Origin: Siphonodentalium dalli
Taxonomy: Eukaryota; Mollusca; Scaphopoda; Gadilida; Siphonodentaliidae
Direction: 5' to 3'
Assembly: GCA_032622095.1 (NCBI GenBank)
Contig: CP136061.1
Span: 264,524,077-264,588,076, forward strand
Length of the DNA: 64,000 nt
Under the pieces are notes generated by a model that saw only the letters and a list, made by a program, of their open reading frames with translations, was not told the DNA's origin and ran no database searches. The position numbers were made by a program, and so were the translations under genes. Position 1 is the first letter of the stretch. Each line of letters starts with the position of its first letter. Of the stretch, positions 44,065 through 55,875 are shown piece by piece.

Positions 44065-44667
44065 CAGTTAAACTTCGTTAAGTCAAATTGCAAGGGACCG
44101 TTGGATTACTTCCAGTTATCCGAGTGTTCGACTTAACTGTTTTGACCATTTGGTGACCACAAATTCCAACCAGTTTGAATTCATATCGATCCGATATGGC
44201 CCACGATGTGCTGCATCAGTGTCATGGCATCGAGAACATTCAAATTGAGTTCAGCCTTCTTGTCAATAGCATTTCTTCGTTTGGAACATTGTTTTTCGTT
44301 TTGGGAAGACATGACTGAATGAAATCATTCTCTGTATCAGGCCGTTTAAATATGGGTTTTTCATTTCGTCTGTCAACACTACTAATCCTCACAGGGGAAA
44401 TTGACCCCCACCACCTCGTTAATATGTTAAATAAAACAATGCATTAGGATAAATAAAGACTCCAGGAACCATAGTAATTAGTGTTATAATCTGGCTGGTG
44501 GGACTAAATTTCGTTTCGACTTAAGCGGAATTTCGACTTATCCACCTTCGACTTAACCGTAATTATTCTAATGGCTTTGCTCACAAAGCTCAGCCGGGAC
44601 CAGGCGATGGCTTCGACTTAAGTGGGGTATTCGAGTTACCGACGTTCGACTTAACGAAGTTTATCTG
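44065..44667. mobile_element. 603-bp pogo/Tigger-type nonautonomous element
   Basis: The left end CAGTTAAACTTCGTTAAGTC and right end (reverse complement) CAGATAAACTTCGTTAAGTC are flanked by TA (44063-64 and 44668-69). CAGTT...TTAAGTCGAA termini and TA duplications are typical of pogo-group Tc1/mariner elements. Extra CGACTTAA copies lie inside both ends (44130, 44517, 44536, 44548, 44613, 44649), as sub-terminal transposase sites often do. It is too short for a full transposase. Confidence 0.87.
44181..44312 (-). pseudogene. Short coding remnant inside the pogo-type element
   Basis: Reading the minus strand from an ATG at 44312 gives a 43-codon frame starting MSSQNEKQCSKRRNAIDKKA and stopping at 44181. 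The basic SKRRNAIDKK start is reminiscent of the N-terminal DNA-binding region of pogo-type transposases (KR.A...K). The match is short and tentative. The rest of the transposase is absent. Confidence 0.3.
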
Positions 44668-45323
44668 TACTAGTGTATGGTATATATTGACAGAACACAA
44701 CACGCCTCTTAAGGGGGAGATACATATTTTGCATAAATCCAGTCAAAAATGGCAAGAGATTTTCAACAAAAAAATTTCTCTCGATCTATCTGGCGAAACA
44801 ATCTTGAATTTCACATATATATGGTCATCTTCATTGTGTTCTGAGCAATTATTAAGACACAACAAAACAATGTATTATAACATAAAACATTTGAGAGGTT
44901 GAAAATATTAATTTAATTTTCACCCCTTTTGGTACCCAGAACTGTTAGAATAATTGTGAACCCATGACCCACAACTCATCTCAGCCCAATTGTTCATTGA
45001 TCAACAGCCATGGCATGAAAATCCTCAAATATTGATAATTTTTTTATGGGGTACTTTTCTTTCTTAATGAAAATAATCATTAAATTAAGTATAATAAAGT
45101 CTCATGATCTTGAGATATGGTCTCATGGATATATGAAATGCACTTTTGAAGTTCTTGACACATGAAAACAGTGAAATTTTAAATCTTTTTCATGCCATAT
45201 GGCATAAAAGTAAAGTAAATGAGGTTATAATATCAAATTGGTCGATGGTTCTGAAATATTGTGTAACAATTATCACTTAAACCAAATTTCACAGAGAAAT
45301 TTCTACCAGATTTTGAGAAAATT

Positions 45324-46147
45324 GTATACCAGACTTTCATTTTTGAGGCACGCGATCGCTCTTGCGCACCATCGCGCGCCTGAAATTGAAAACCAGCGGG
45401 CGATCGATTGCACACCTAGGCCAAATACAGAGAGCGAAGTTGGCCGAACCTGATAACGCTATTTTCAGTGTCTACCCAGACGAGATTGGTTAATAATGTG
45501 TCCCATTTTCCGTTTTATTACCGCGTTGCGAGAATGCCTGTATGATGTGTCGCGAGATCAAAGGTGCCGCGACCTAGTTACCAATTCCACAACTTTCCAT
45601 TCACAGTGCGGTGTCAATCAACCCGCCCGATGTTTGATCACCGACACCAGTAAATTATTTGAGGTCACACGGTGTCGAATGCACTATCTGTCTGGATGAT
45701 TCGTTTAAGCTAAAAATACATTTGAATGATTTATATGTATGGCTTATGACGGCACATAAATTTCTGGAAAATCAAAGCAAGACCACGTGGCCGGGAGATG
45801 TTGATATTATTCTGTCAGCATGGAATCGGAGTATTAAATTGATTCTTTATTAATAATTATGAATTACAATTAATATAGGAGCATGTACAATATAAAACAT
45901 AGTGTGTGACATTCACTTGTGCTTATGGATAGTGGATTAAGCAGTGTTAAACCATCAAAGAAATTCACTGGACATCGATCGTGAGTTACATGTAAACTAC
46001 CGGTAATTCAATTTACACGCCATTTATGAATGTGTTTCGGCAATCCGCTGTTTATTTTATCTTGATAGAAACTGCGCGCCTGGGCCCAAAACCCAGCGAG
46101 CGAGACAATGCGCCCCTACATTTTCTAAAAATGAAAGTCTGGTATAC
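45324..46147. mobile_element. Possible ~820-bp element bounded by 21-bp inverted repeats
   Basis: GTATACCAGACTTTCATTTT at 45324 has an exact inverted partner at 46127-46147 (21 bp). Both lie beside GC-rich, CGCG-containing text (CGCGATCGCTCTTGCGCACC; CTGCGCGCCTGGGCCC). Two overlapping frames between them (45496-45699 and 45659-45853) are unrecognised; one starts with a Cys-x2-Cys (ECTICLDDSF). No clear target duplication was found, so this may also be two inverted copies of a short repeat. Confidence 0.45.
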
Positions 46148-46789
46148 ATAGACAGAATCCATTTTGAAATACCAGGAAATTTTGGCAAAATGTGCGCCTG
46201 ACCCGTAATCAAGAATCTTTTATCGAATGAATTGTGGATGATGCATGGATATATTTCACGAAAGAGAAATATCCGCAACAAGTTTGATAAATGATTTGAG
46301 ATTATGATACAAGTTGTGTTTGTATTTATTCTACACAGTTGTGTCAGATAATCAATGACTGTCACCTTCGTTGATACTATAGCTACCTCTATTGTGATTT
46401 ATGTCTGATGAATAACCAGTAATGATCGGGGCATCACCAGAAGCAGATTATTGAACTTATTTAAGCCATCTTACTTGGCGACAATGTCAACAAAAATAGT
46501 TGTAGAGGTATACAATACTATGCATTCAATAGCTGGGATTCCATTGAACACAAGTGCCTTATGTCAATGGGTGTGGAATAATTATACTAATAACATTTAT
46601 ACACCAATGCCATTTGAAAAACTGTATTATGTAATCAGTCTTTCCATCCATCCATATGTCTCTTTTGCCATCAGATGTCCTTCTGTGAACCTTTGGTTTC
46701 CGGATCATAACCCATGTAGTTCTTGAACTAAATGCTATAGAGGTCCAGGAAGCCCATTTTAACCAGAGCTTCAATCGCTTTTTATACAC

Positions 46790-48005
46790 CCTTTTGAAAA
46801 AAGGTCGTATTATGGAAATGGGTTGTCCGTCGTCCGTCCGGATGATAACTTTAGTTAGAGTGAACCAAATTAAATTTGGTATGTGGGTTTACTAGCAGAA
46901 ACGACAGGTCAAGTTCGAATTCTGGTTCCGTCCGCCAATTTTCACCAGAGTTATGCCCCTTTTTTTACTTAGAAAACCCCTGAAAGTTGGTTTCCAGATG
47001 ATAACTTTAGTAGAGTTAATCGGATTCAAACCAAATTTGGTATATTACTTTCTCGAAGCAAAACACAAGTCATATTCGAACTTGGGTTCTGCCCGACCAT
47101 TTTTGGCAGAGTTATGCCCCTATTTCGACATAGAAAATTAAGTTTTTCTTGTTTTTTGGTTTCCGGATGATAACTTGATTTTTGATTGTTTATATGCAAA
47201 ACCCGTTTTTTTGTGGATCACTTATATCAAAAACAGCTCAGTTTGGATTTCGGTTTAATCCGATAATTTTTGCCAGAGTTATAGCCCTTTTTTGTCTGCC
47301 GACCCGACATATAAAACCCCAAAAGTTGGTGTCCGGATGATAACTTTAGTAGAGTTAATCACATTTAAACCAAATTTGGTATGTGTCTTTCTTCCAGCAA
47401 AACACAGATCAAGTTCGAATTCGGGTGCCGCCCGCCAATTTTCACCAGAGTTATGTCCCTTTTTTACTTAGAATTTTTGCCAATTTGAGGTTTCCGGATG
47501 ATAACTTTAGTAAATGTGTACTGAATGAAATTATATTTGGTATATGTAGGTTTACTAGCACAAAAGACAGATCAAATTCGATTTCGGGTTCCGCCATGCC
47601 AATTTTTATGCGCAAACAACGGTCGTATCAAGCCAACGCTTAGACGGCGGACATGAGGTCTAACAACCTTTTATTCAACTTAGATTTCACCTGATTTGCG
47701 GTTTCCGGATGATAACTTTGATTGAATCGAGTGAACTGAACCAAATTCGGTACCGGGTATGTTAGTTTACCACCCCAAAATACAGATCAAGTTCGAATAT
47801 GGGTTTTGTCCGCATGATTTTGACTGAGTTATGCCCCTTTTTCGACTCAGATTTTACCTGATATGCAGTTTCCAGATGATAACTTTATATTGAATCGAGT
47901 GAACTGAACCATGTTTCAAACGAATGAATTAAACCGTGCCCCACTTTACTCCAGAAAGGGCGTATTGTGCCCACGCCCCGACGGCATGCTCTTGTTTAAA
48001 TTTGG
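46790..48005 (-). repeat. Family E array, about seven reversed units
   Basis: TCCGGATGATAACTTTAGT-type text recurs at about 46838, 46992, 47332, 47500 and 47708. Each is followed by AACCAAATTTGGTAT, CAAGTTCGAATTCGGGT and CCAGAGTTATG(C/T)CCCTTTTT. The left end, TATACACCCTTTTGAAAAAA, GGTCGTATTATGG and CGTCGTCCGTCCG, would be the 3' tail read in reverse. Unit length is 150-185 bp. Confidence 0.85.
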
Positions 48006-48009
48006 GCTT

Positions 48010-48660
48010 AATTTTGTTTCCAGGTGATAACTTATACATGTATGTTATATGATATGAACTGAATGGAATGAAATTTATGAATGTTGACAACCATAACATA
48101 TGGGTCGACAAGTTAAATAAGTTAGAGACCTTTTTTACTTTTTTAGAAAGAGGAAGGTATCTTTGTCCATGCTTACTATGCGCAGAAAAAAAATAAAAAT
48201 AAAACCCTCCCCCCCCCTCATTGATTTGAAAAAAAAATTGCCCGAGAACCAAAAGACTCTTTTTTTTTTTGGCCTAAATATGATTATTTAATTTCTCAAA
48301 TTAGATATTTTTCCCAAATAAATCAATTCCATACTTTCGAGTATTAATTGTATTGAAACAAAACATTTATCTATTCAATTCTATATTTTTCAGGAGCTGA
48401 GGAATGATGGAAGGTGTGACCTTCAAAGACATTTTACATTTTGAATCATGGTCCTTTTCAACAAGACTAAGGCTCAGCTGATATTCTTCATTCTAATGCA
48501 GTATGATCAATTTGTATTGAAATATTTTAGTTATGAATCACGTTGTATATTTGATGTTGATGTTTTTATAATGCAAATGACATGTTTACACCAGTGACTC
48601 AAACAAAATGCCCAGTAGAGTGTTTTGAGTAAATTTTGCAATGATGCATGCATGCATATG
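48010..48660. other. Noncoding DNA with a possible element end
   Basis: TTTTTTTTTTGGCCTAAATA at 48261 resembles the TIR of the 28248 element in reverse. A C run lies at 48209. No gene is recognised. Confidence 0.4.
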
Positions 48661-48670
48661 GTTGTTCCTA

Positions 48671-49073
48671 TTAGGCCCCAAAAAATACCTGTGTTTAGGG
48701 TTACATGGTGCAAAATAATTAACCTAGGTAGGTAGGGAATTTTTTTTCTTCAAATTTGTTTATTCTGCATTCCATTGGGTCACTGACAGTTCAATCTAGA
48801 AAGATTCACAATTCAGATTAATTGAAAGGTTCAATACCAAATATTGTTATCTTGAATTAGTCAGAGCACTAGACTAGTAAAACTTCTAAACATTTTTATA
48901 GCCTCATATATGTAGGAGAGGTTTGGAAATGGATATGATACCTTTAGATGCCCTTCCCACTCAGCAAAAAATAATTATCTGTGTCTACAATCCAATAAAA
49001 CTTTTGGGTAGGCACCTTTTTCTAGGGTAGGTAGGGAAACCCTAAACACAGGTATTTTTTATTTTTGCCCTAA
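48671..49073. mobile_element. ~400-bp element with 21-bp inverted repeats
   Basis: AAAAAATACCTGTGTTTAGG (48680-48700 in full) is exactly complementary to 49040-49060. Outside these, TTAGGCCCC and TTTTGCCCTAA form the outer ends, each next to TA. Inside both ends is GGTAGGTAGGGAA in mirrored positions, a phrase also found near the right end of the 28248 element, so the two may belong to related families. Confidence 0.65.
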
Positions 49074-49079
49074 GGATAC

Positions 49080-49660
49080 CAATGTTAAGATCTAAAATTA
49101 AGATTTTATTAAAAAAACACAAAGTTATTGGTACAGTAGGAATATGGCCTCACTTGTAATTTTAATGGTCATGGATCGATGGAGACCTAAAGTTACTCTT
49201 TTACAAAAATATTTGCCAACACTGAAAGCTGAGTTATGAAGGCCATTATATGATAATTTATCTCACACCCACTATCAAAACTGTTTCCTAACAAGTTAGA
49301 CTTCAGGAAGCCCTTTGTTTGACAAAAATATTTCAATTAGGACCCATTTAGCAATGTCATGACCGGATAGTATGTGTTTTGTTTTCGACTGATTGAATAC
49401 AAGCTTTAATATGATCATACGCAAGCGTAATTAACAAACCAAAGCTAAAACAATCACGTAGGGGTTTCTGCATGTAGCGTTTAAAACAATTCTTGTCAAA
49501 ATCGCTTTATAGATTCCCACCAAATAAGATTCACATGCAAGACTTATGTTTGGTGGTGTAATTAAAAATAGTTATATATGTTGTCGATAGTGCATGGAAC
49601 TGAAACTAACGGTTGTATTACCGCTTCAGATACGCAGGCTGTTCATATCGGTCATAACAT
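49080..49660. other. Noncoding DNA
   Basis: No gene or repeat is recognised. Confidence 0.45.
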
Positions 49661-49666
49661 GTCATC

Positions 49667-49948
49667 ATGTCGATTTCAACGATAGTAGACAAACAACGTC
49701 ATCGTGTAACTTTCACCATTGACCGAATTTGCATGGAACTGAATGTATCTTCTGCTTTGTTCATAAGTATGTGTTTTCATTCTATTCAAGAAAATAGAAT
49801 ATATATGGATTATCAGATGCATGTAAGTATGCAGACTTGTGATAACAATCAAATCCATTTTATCTTATTTCCTTTCGCACAGTTAGTCTCTACAGAACCA
49901 TGCAGTATTGATCAACTGCTGTGCATCAGTTGGAAAATAAAGCTTTGA
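49667..49948 (+). CDS. Hypothetical 93-aa ORF (doubtful)
   Basis: An ATG at 49667 in CATCATGTCG context opens a frame starting MSISTIVDKQRHRVTFTIDR with balanced composition and no repeats. A possible donor, CATAA|GTATGTG, lies near 49767, so it could be a first exon. I recognise no domain and there is no downstream exon to join. A chance ORF is about as likely. Confidence 0.18.
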   Translation: MSISTIVDKQRHRVTFTIDRICMELNVSSALFISMCFHSIQENRIYMDYQMHVSMQTCDNNQIHFILFPFAQLVSTEPCSIDQLLCISWKIKL

Positions 49949-50109
49949 GATACACGTAGATCGTGTTGAGTTGTCGTGCTTTTGGTTTATTAAAAAAAAA
50001 TATTAGAACTTCCTAGGGTCCGATGATCTGATCCAGTAGAGTGCCTGAGTAGACCCGTTAGAAATTCATTATGGACATACTTTCCCTGATAAATAAAAAC
50101 AAACAAATG

Positions 50110-50712
50110 ATTTTATAATCTATTATATATTTTGGAAGATCTGTTTGTGTGTGTGTGTGTGTGTGTTCGCGATGAACTCGAAAACGGCCAACCCGATTTC
50201 GATGAAACTTCGTATGTGAGGGTACTATCGGTCGGGAAGTGGCATAGGCATATTAATTTTCAGATCCGAGGTCAACTTTTCACGTGCCGAGGTCAAATCT
50301 GTTTTTACGCCGTTTTGCGCTAATATATTTCAGTTCGGTGCTCACAAATCGATTCGATATAGCGCGAATAATAAATTGCCAGTCATATAATTTGCACGGT
50401 TAGAATCTGTGGCGCTTCCTCTTTCCAATGATGTATCACACGCCTGTGTACGTTTAAAGTTTCTACCTTAATTATCGGGAAGAACGCAGGACCATGCTTC
50501 GCTCGTCGAAAAACATTCCGTAAATATATTACGCCGTCAACAGATCATGACGTGATCGCATTTAACTCTTAACCGGCCGATGTCGCGTTAACTCATCACC
50601 GGCCGAGGTATCCGCAAATGACATTGGGCAATATATATATCTCGGAAACGGGTGGAGCTATCGAATTGAAATTTGGTATGTGAATGTATCTTGCCCCGGA
50701 TACGAAGTTGAC
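50110..50712 (-). mobile_element. Family A/B element, reversed
   Basis: Read on the minus strand, the right end carries TATCCGGGGCAAGATACATT, CACATACCAAATTTCAAT and CGATAGCTCCACCCGTTTCC, which are family B phrases. The left end carries CATCGAAATCGGGTTGGCCG, TTTTCGAGTTCATCGCGAAC and ACACACACACAAACAGATCT, then AAATATATAATAG, the tail of family A. One element therefore joins the B core to the A tail, supporting a common family. CA repeats replace the usual GACA string. The interior (50250-50600) is mostly unique. Confidence 0.8.
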
Positions 50713-50714
50713 TT

Positions 50715-51490
50715 GTAGTAAACGGTTCCATGGGGACTGCTATTATGAGTTAACTCGTAGTAATGTCCATACCACATAAATAATAACACAAACCACAAGG
50801 AATGTTGGTGTATGCACCAAAACATGGGCACCGATCCCATTGATTGATTTTATATGTATAAACACAATGGTTTGAGATACGATTCCCACAGTCCGAAAAT
50901 GGGGTGGGGTCCAGTTAGAAATCTTGGTAATATACTCCAATTCACCAGGACCTCTTCTGTACGTCCCTGAACCATGATATACATCATGATATACATGTGC
51001 AAATAGACCATTCCCGGACAAATATTGAGGGCTTTGGTTGCATAAATGCAGTAATCAGTTTGTTTTGGAATGTTCAGATTTCATTTGAAGCTATAGGCCT
51101 ATAACTGATCATACACGTACCCATGGTTTGGAGGTGGTGCAAGCCACTGGCAGGTCCACTAAATACATATGCTTTGCTATGTAACATAAAACAGAACTAC
51201 ACTTATATGTGTGTTGAGATTAGTTAGAATTTCAAACTCAGCACCTTGGTCGAGTGCGCTAATTTCTAACTTACCTGATTATCAGCTTAGGTTCTATGTT
51301 TATTACACATCTCTTACTAAAATACATGTAGTACTATAGTATTATCGGATATAGTGCCTGAGGCTTCTGGAAACTGCTGCTAGCCCTACTTCAAGTGTGT
51401 GATCAAGCAGATACACATGGCTTGTTTACCCATGCATGCAAGTTCATTTCCCTGTCAATGGGTGTAAAAGTGTGTATATATAAATGAATT
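50715..51490. other. Noncoding DNA
   Basis: A short palindrome-like TATGAGTTAACTCGTA at about 50744 relates to the foldback at 51495. No gene is recognised. Confidence 0.5.
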
Positions 51491-51494
51491 ATCA

Positions 51495-51950
51495 TGCTTT
51501 ATACAATATTTGTCGATCAAATTCGGGTCAAATGAAAGATGAAACGTGTTATAAAGCTCCTACGAGATAACTCGTTGTCGGCACTTGGGATGACACTCAC
51601 CAGTGGTAATCGCTGGTGCCAGCTACGAGTTATCTCATAGGTAAATACATGTACATATGTTATTGACGTTTTATGCGACGTAGTCTGTACCAATTATCAT
51701 ATATAAATTAATTTACCATGTCTTATGCACGATATGCTTGTACATGTATAGCACTCCTCGTCATCTAAGCCACTGACAACGTAATTGTATTTACCTACGA
51801 GACAACTCATAGCTGGCAGCAGCGATGAAACACTAAAAAATTCCGTCCCAGTTGTCGACTACGAGCTATCTCGTAGTAGCCTTATAACATGTTTCAGCTT
51901 CATATAACCCGATATTGGTCGAATCATTACTCATACATACGTAAAATATC
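51495..51950. mobile_element. ~450-bp foldback with nested CTACGAGATAACTCGT hairpins
   Basis: The left arm (about 51500-51660) and right arm (about 51775-51945) are diverged inverted copies. They share TTCGGGT.A.ATGAA, TGTTATAA.GCTC, CTACGAGATAACTCGT and GTGCCAGCTACGAGTTATCT and CATAGGTAAATACA-like text. Within each arm CTACGAGATAACTCGT also pairs with ACGAGTTATCTC.TAG, giving hairpins inside a larger hairpin. No coding capacity. Confidence 0.72.
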
Positions 51951-51959
51951 AACTACTAT

Positions 51960-52640
51960 CTGCAAAACATCAAATTCCATGTTGGCATACGGGATGGAAT
52001 TACCCATTGGTTTTCGGCAGTGAACGTGTTAAGCCCACCGATCTACTGTGCGACATTCGTGCTCCCCGAAATTCAAAACATTGTCGTATTAGATAATAAT
52101 TGGTGACAAATCAGATGTAGTCTATCTACGACCCAAAGCGTCTGGCTTTGGTTCGTCATTATATGCCCCATGGGGTTCAATTTCCAAAAGACAAAAAGGT
52201 AGGTGGCAATTTTTGTTGCAAATTGTTTTGTTTTTTTTGCAAATAATTTTTTTTTAAAGCAATTTGCTAATTGACAATCTGTACCACGAACCCTGATTAA
52301 AAGAAAATATGATTGTACATTGTAGTGACCACTGGTTGGTGTAAAAGACTCCGAGGGCAGGCGATATTTGCAAATAATTGTGTGACAATTTTATATTTTT
52401 GTCACATTGTGTCATTAAAAATGTTTGTTTGTAATTAATGCACACATAACCCAGTGGGACTGTTGGTCAGTATGTCAGAACATGCTTATATTCTTTAATA
52501 TCGACTAGAAGAAATACTGAAAAAAGTTCAGACCTGCCTGAAAAACATGTAATTATGTTTGAAAGTGGACCAAATCATAGACTTAATGATAGCATTCCTG
52601 GTGCCTCTGTAATGACATGATACAAATGTTGTCTTCAAGT
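51960..52640. other. Noncoding DNA
   Basis: No gene or array is recognised. Confidence 0.45.
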
Positions 52641-52643
52641 TAT

Positions 52644-52965
52644 GTTAAAGACATATTGTGGACTTGTTAGTTAGTACTCAGGCACTATGCCAACTGTGGC
52701 AATGTAGCATTCTACTAACATCGCCGAAAATCTCAAAGAAATCGACCTTACCACTCCATAGATATCATCCTCTGAACTATGCATAATTGTAAATATTTAC
52801 ATCTCGATTTGGACGGAACAATCGGCGATAAACTAACGCAAATGATTTTGCCATCGAGAGTCATTGCATTTAATCAAAATATAAAAATTATTGTGTGTAT
52901 GCTGGAAATTTGAATTAATATTCGTAAAAATAACTACTTTGAGTGCTATGAGCAAGATTATTCTC
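52644..52965 (-). repeat. Dispersed ~320-bp element, copy 2
   Basis: On the minus strand this matches 25785-26112 along its length, from AATCTTGCTC...CAAAGTAGTTATTTTTAC through TCTCGATGGCAAAAT, CGTTAGTTTATCGCCGAT, GAGATTTTCGGCGATGTTAG, TAGAATGCTA and GGCATAGTGCCTGAG to ACAATATGTCTTTAAC. Here it is not surrounded by the ~183-bp family, so the element moves or is retained independently. Confidence 0.7.
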
Positions 52966-52969
52966 TATT

Positions 52970-53345
52970 TCTATTTTATTACCAAACCGGAGTGTTTCAC
53001 ATCACTTTAAATCAGCCAACCAAGTTGCAACACAGCTCAGTTACATGCACATGCTTAATATTAGTGTCCAACTTGGTGTCGCATATATATGGTTGTGTTC
53101 TTTATTCACTAATAGAGATAATCATACTCAGAAATGATGCAGCTGATGTAAGCTCAGTACGCAACTAATTAATATAATTAAAAAATATTTATTTCCTAAT
53201 TAATCTTCAGCAAATTTGCTAATTGGAAAAAAATTGCATCACATGCTGTCTAAAATAGATAGAATTTGCCCAGACTGCTTCATGTTCAGACCAGGGATCC
53301 AGACATTTTATCAAGAAATTGTGGTAAACAATAATAGTAGAACAA
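52970..53345. other. Noncoding DNA
   Basis: AT-rich, with nothing recognised. Confidence 0.45.
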
Positions 53346-53350
53346 CTTAA

Positions 53351-53660
53351 AGGTACTCAATCCGATAAAACTCCTCTTGATTTTAGAGTTATCTATCCTT
53401 GTCTGTTTGAATAGATTTTGGTGTACACATCCCGAGCAGATTACGGCAGTTGAAGGCAATTATTAGTACTCATCTCGAGTAAATAACAAATTTCAAAAAT
53501 CAATATCTAATAACTCTGAGCTTTGTTTGATGGGTTCCTCGACTCGAATCAAATATTTTTTACCCCCAAAGCCAAAGAAATAGTAATATAGGACCCTCTG
53601 ATCGGATTGTTGTTGTTGGAGTCTGTTGAGATGGGGACCCTCTGTTCGGATTGAGTACCT
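53351..53660. mobile_element. 310-bp MITE with TTAA flanks
   Basis: AGGTACTCAATCCGA at 53351 and its exact complement TCGGATTGAGTACCT ending at 53660 are each bordered by TTAA. TTAA duplications are made by piggyBac and Kolobok transposases, and an AGG start suits Kolobok better than piggyBac (CCC). Internal near-repeats GGACCCTCTGATCGGATTG and GGGACCCTCTGTTCGGATTG lie near the right end. Diverged pieces appear at 55612-55670 and 55805-55840. Confidence 0.82.
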
Positions 53661-53669
53661 TTAATTTAC

Positions 53670-54270
53670 AAACCTAGAAGCATATCACTTGAAAAAATAC
53701 TGCTATCTGTTCTGTAATCAAGATGGTTTTTTGAAATACATGCACTACCACAAAATAGAAGGACATAAGAACTTGATTTTTTCCCTTTTCTATTTTCCTT
53801 TTCTTGGTTTTTAAGATGTTAATTGTTTATAATGGGCTTATATACTTATTCATGGAAAGAAAACTACTGTTGCAATTAGTTCCGAGTTTGGCATTTTCTT
53901 TTCATAAATGCACTGAACTGATTGGCTTGGTTAGATCAGTATAACTAGATTTTTTTTTCACATCACATATTTCAACTTTTTAAAATTTTCGGGTAATCGT
54001 ATGGGCATGGTAGTTTTGTTAAATTTCAATCAAATAAACATTTATATTTTTCAATGAAAAAGCTTATGAGACTCCCATCTGGTATTTACATGTAAGCTTA
54101 TGTGATGTCAAAGTAATCTATTAGAATATTGTTGAAGGTTCATGTATGCCCAAAAACTTTCAGTCATTAATGACAAAATCAGTAGCTATATATGACATGT
54201 TGCACAATCATAAAAAGCCAGCATATTTTACATAAATACTATATCATGTGGCATACTTGTATGTGTCACA
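53670..54270. other. Noncoding DNA
   Basis: AT-rich, with no gene or array. Confidence 0.45.
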
Positions 54271-54274
54271 AGGT

Positions 54275-54690
54275 GCCAATTCATTCAGCCGGCCAATTTT
54301 CACCAGAGTTATGGCCTTTTTTGTTGGAATTTGTACTCAATTTTCATTTCCGTATGATAACTTCTGTAAATCTGAACTGAATGGATTGAAATAATGTAAG
54401 TGAGTTTACTAGCCAAAAATACAGGTCAAGTTTGGTTCCACCCATTATGTTTTGCCAGAGTTATGGTCCTTGTCGACTTAGAATTGGTCGATAGTTTCGG
54501 TTTCCGGATGATAACTTTAGTTGTCTGTCTGTTTTCAAATTTTGTATGTAGATTACATGGATTTGGGCTGCCCATATTTGCCGAAGTTTATGGTCCTTGT
54601 TGACTTTGCCAATTATTTATGGTTCCCTGGTGATAACTTTAGTTTCAGTTATCTGATTGTTTTCAAATTTAGAAAATGGATTACTCATAT
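54275..54690 (-). repeat. Family E, reversed diverged units
   Basis: TTTTCACCAGAGTTATGGCC, TCCGGATGATAACTTTAGTT, GTTTTGCCAGAGTTATGGTC and CCTTGT(C/T)GACTT recur at ~120-150-bp spacing. More diverged than the copy at 46790. Confidence 0.75.
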
Positions 54691-54694
54691 GAAA

Positions 54695-55870
54695 ATATAG
54701 GTAAATTTCTTTTAAAATGAATAAAGACTTTAAGTTATACAATTAACACATTCAACATATAAAATGAATTTACTGCTCATGATGTACAGATATGTGGGTT
54801 ACTGATTTTCAAGTTGAATGAAATGGAAATGTATGATCGAACGGAACCCTTATCAATGACTAAATTATGTTCAATATATTTTTCTGATATACCTCTTTAC
54901 CGAGGTATAGAAAATAACAATCAATTTTCAGTGTATGATTTGCTGTTCCAAATCTTGACATTCTTGTTAAATACCATATTTACATAAAAATTTAATAATG
55001 TACATAATTTGATATTCTGAAATCGACCGCAATGTAACAGAAGTAAGCATAATTTCAGGCTTCAAAATGCAATGATGTTTTGAAAAAGTTAATACATTTC
55101 ATTGTACTGCACTTAGGTCTTAACAAATTAAGAAATACTGAGATCAATGACTAAATTACATTCTTCTCTCTTCTTTATCAACTTGAATGATGTTGTTGAA
55201 TATTGAATAATACAATACTTTGATGAAGTAATAAAATCCTTTTTTGTATTATATTGTTTTTAGTTTGTCTTCATTATTCCATCAAAACTAATGCATGCAA
55301 TACCCGTTTTGGATCAGGATATGGTAGTATATACTGCCATGAAATGTATCATGTATATATGGATTGTTGATAAGAGCAGGGTGGGTGGGGGTGATGTATA
55401 TACAGATGTCAATATAGGGACATAGATTATAAATAAGGGCCCTTAGGCTATACATCTGTATGATGAATGATTACGTCATAGTACAATATATAGTAGGCAA
55501 ATTTAATGATCACACGTACTCACTCATCATTGATATTTATCATATAACAATTTGCCATTATGCCATACATGTATATCTGGAGCAGGCATCTGTTAATTTG
55601 CTGCACTAGTATTTTCAAAGGTACTCATGCTGATCAGATGGTCCCCATATTACCACGTTACAACAACAATATTTCTTCAAAATACACTTTAGTTATCAGA
55701 ATCCATTAATTACAACAATATAATTCAAACCACTGTCAATTGTGGTATAAACTTTCCAAAAATGTATTATCAACATGTTCTTTAAAAATTGGCTTTATTA
55801 TCAACACAAAGCCACTTGATTTTAGAGTTATCTATCTTCATACACAATTTGGTCGTTTTGAAAATTATGG
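54695..55870. other. AT-rich noncoding DNA with fragments of the TTAA MITE
   Basis: AAAGGTACTCATGCTGATCA, GATGGTCCCCAT and ACAACAACAATA at 55617-55670, and CACTTGATTTTAGAGTTATC at 55812, match parts of the 53351 element in rearranged order. Otherwise nothing is recognised. Confidence 0.5.
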
Positions 55871-55875
55871 CTATA

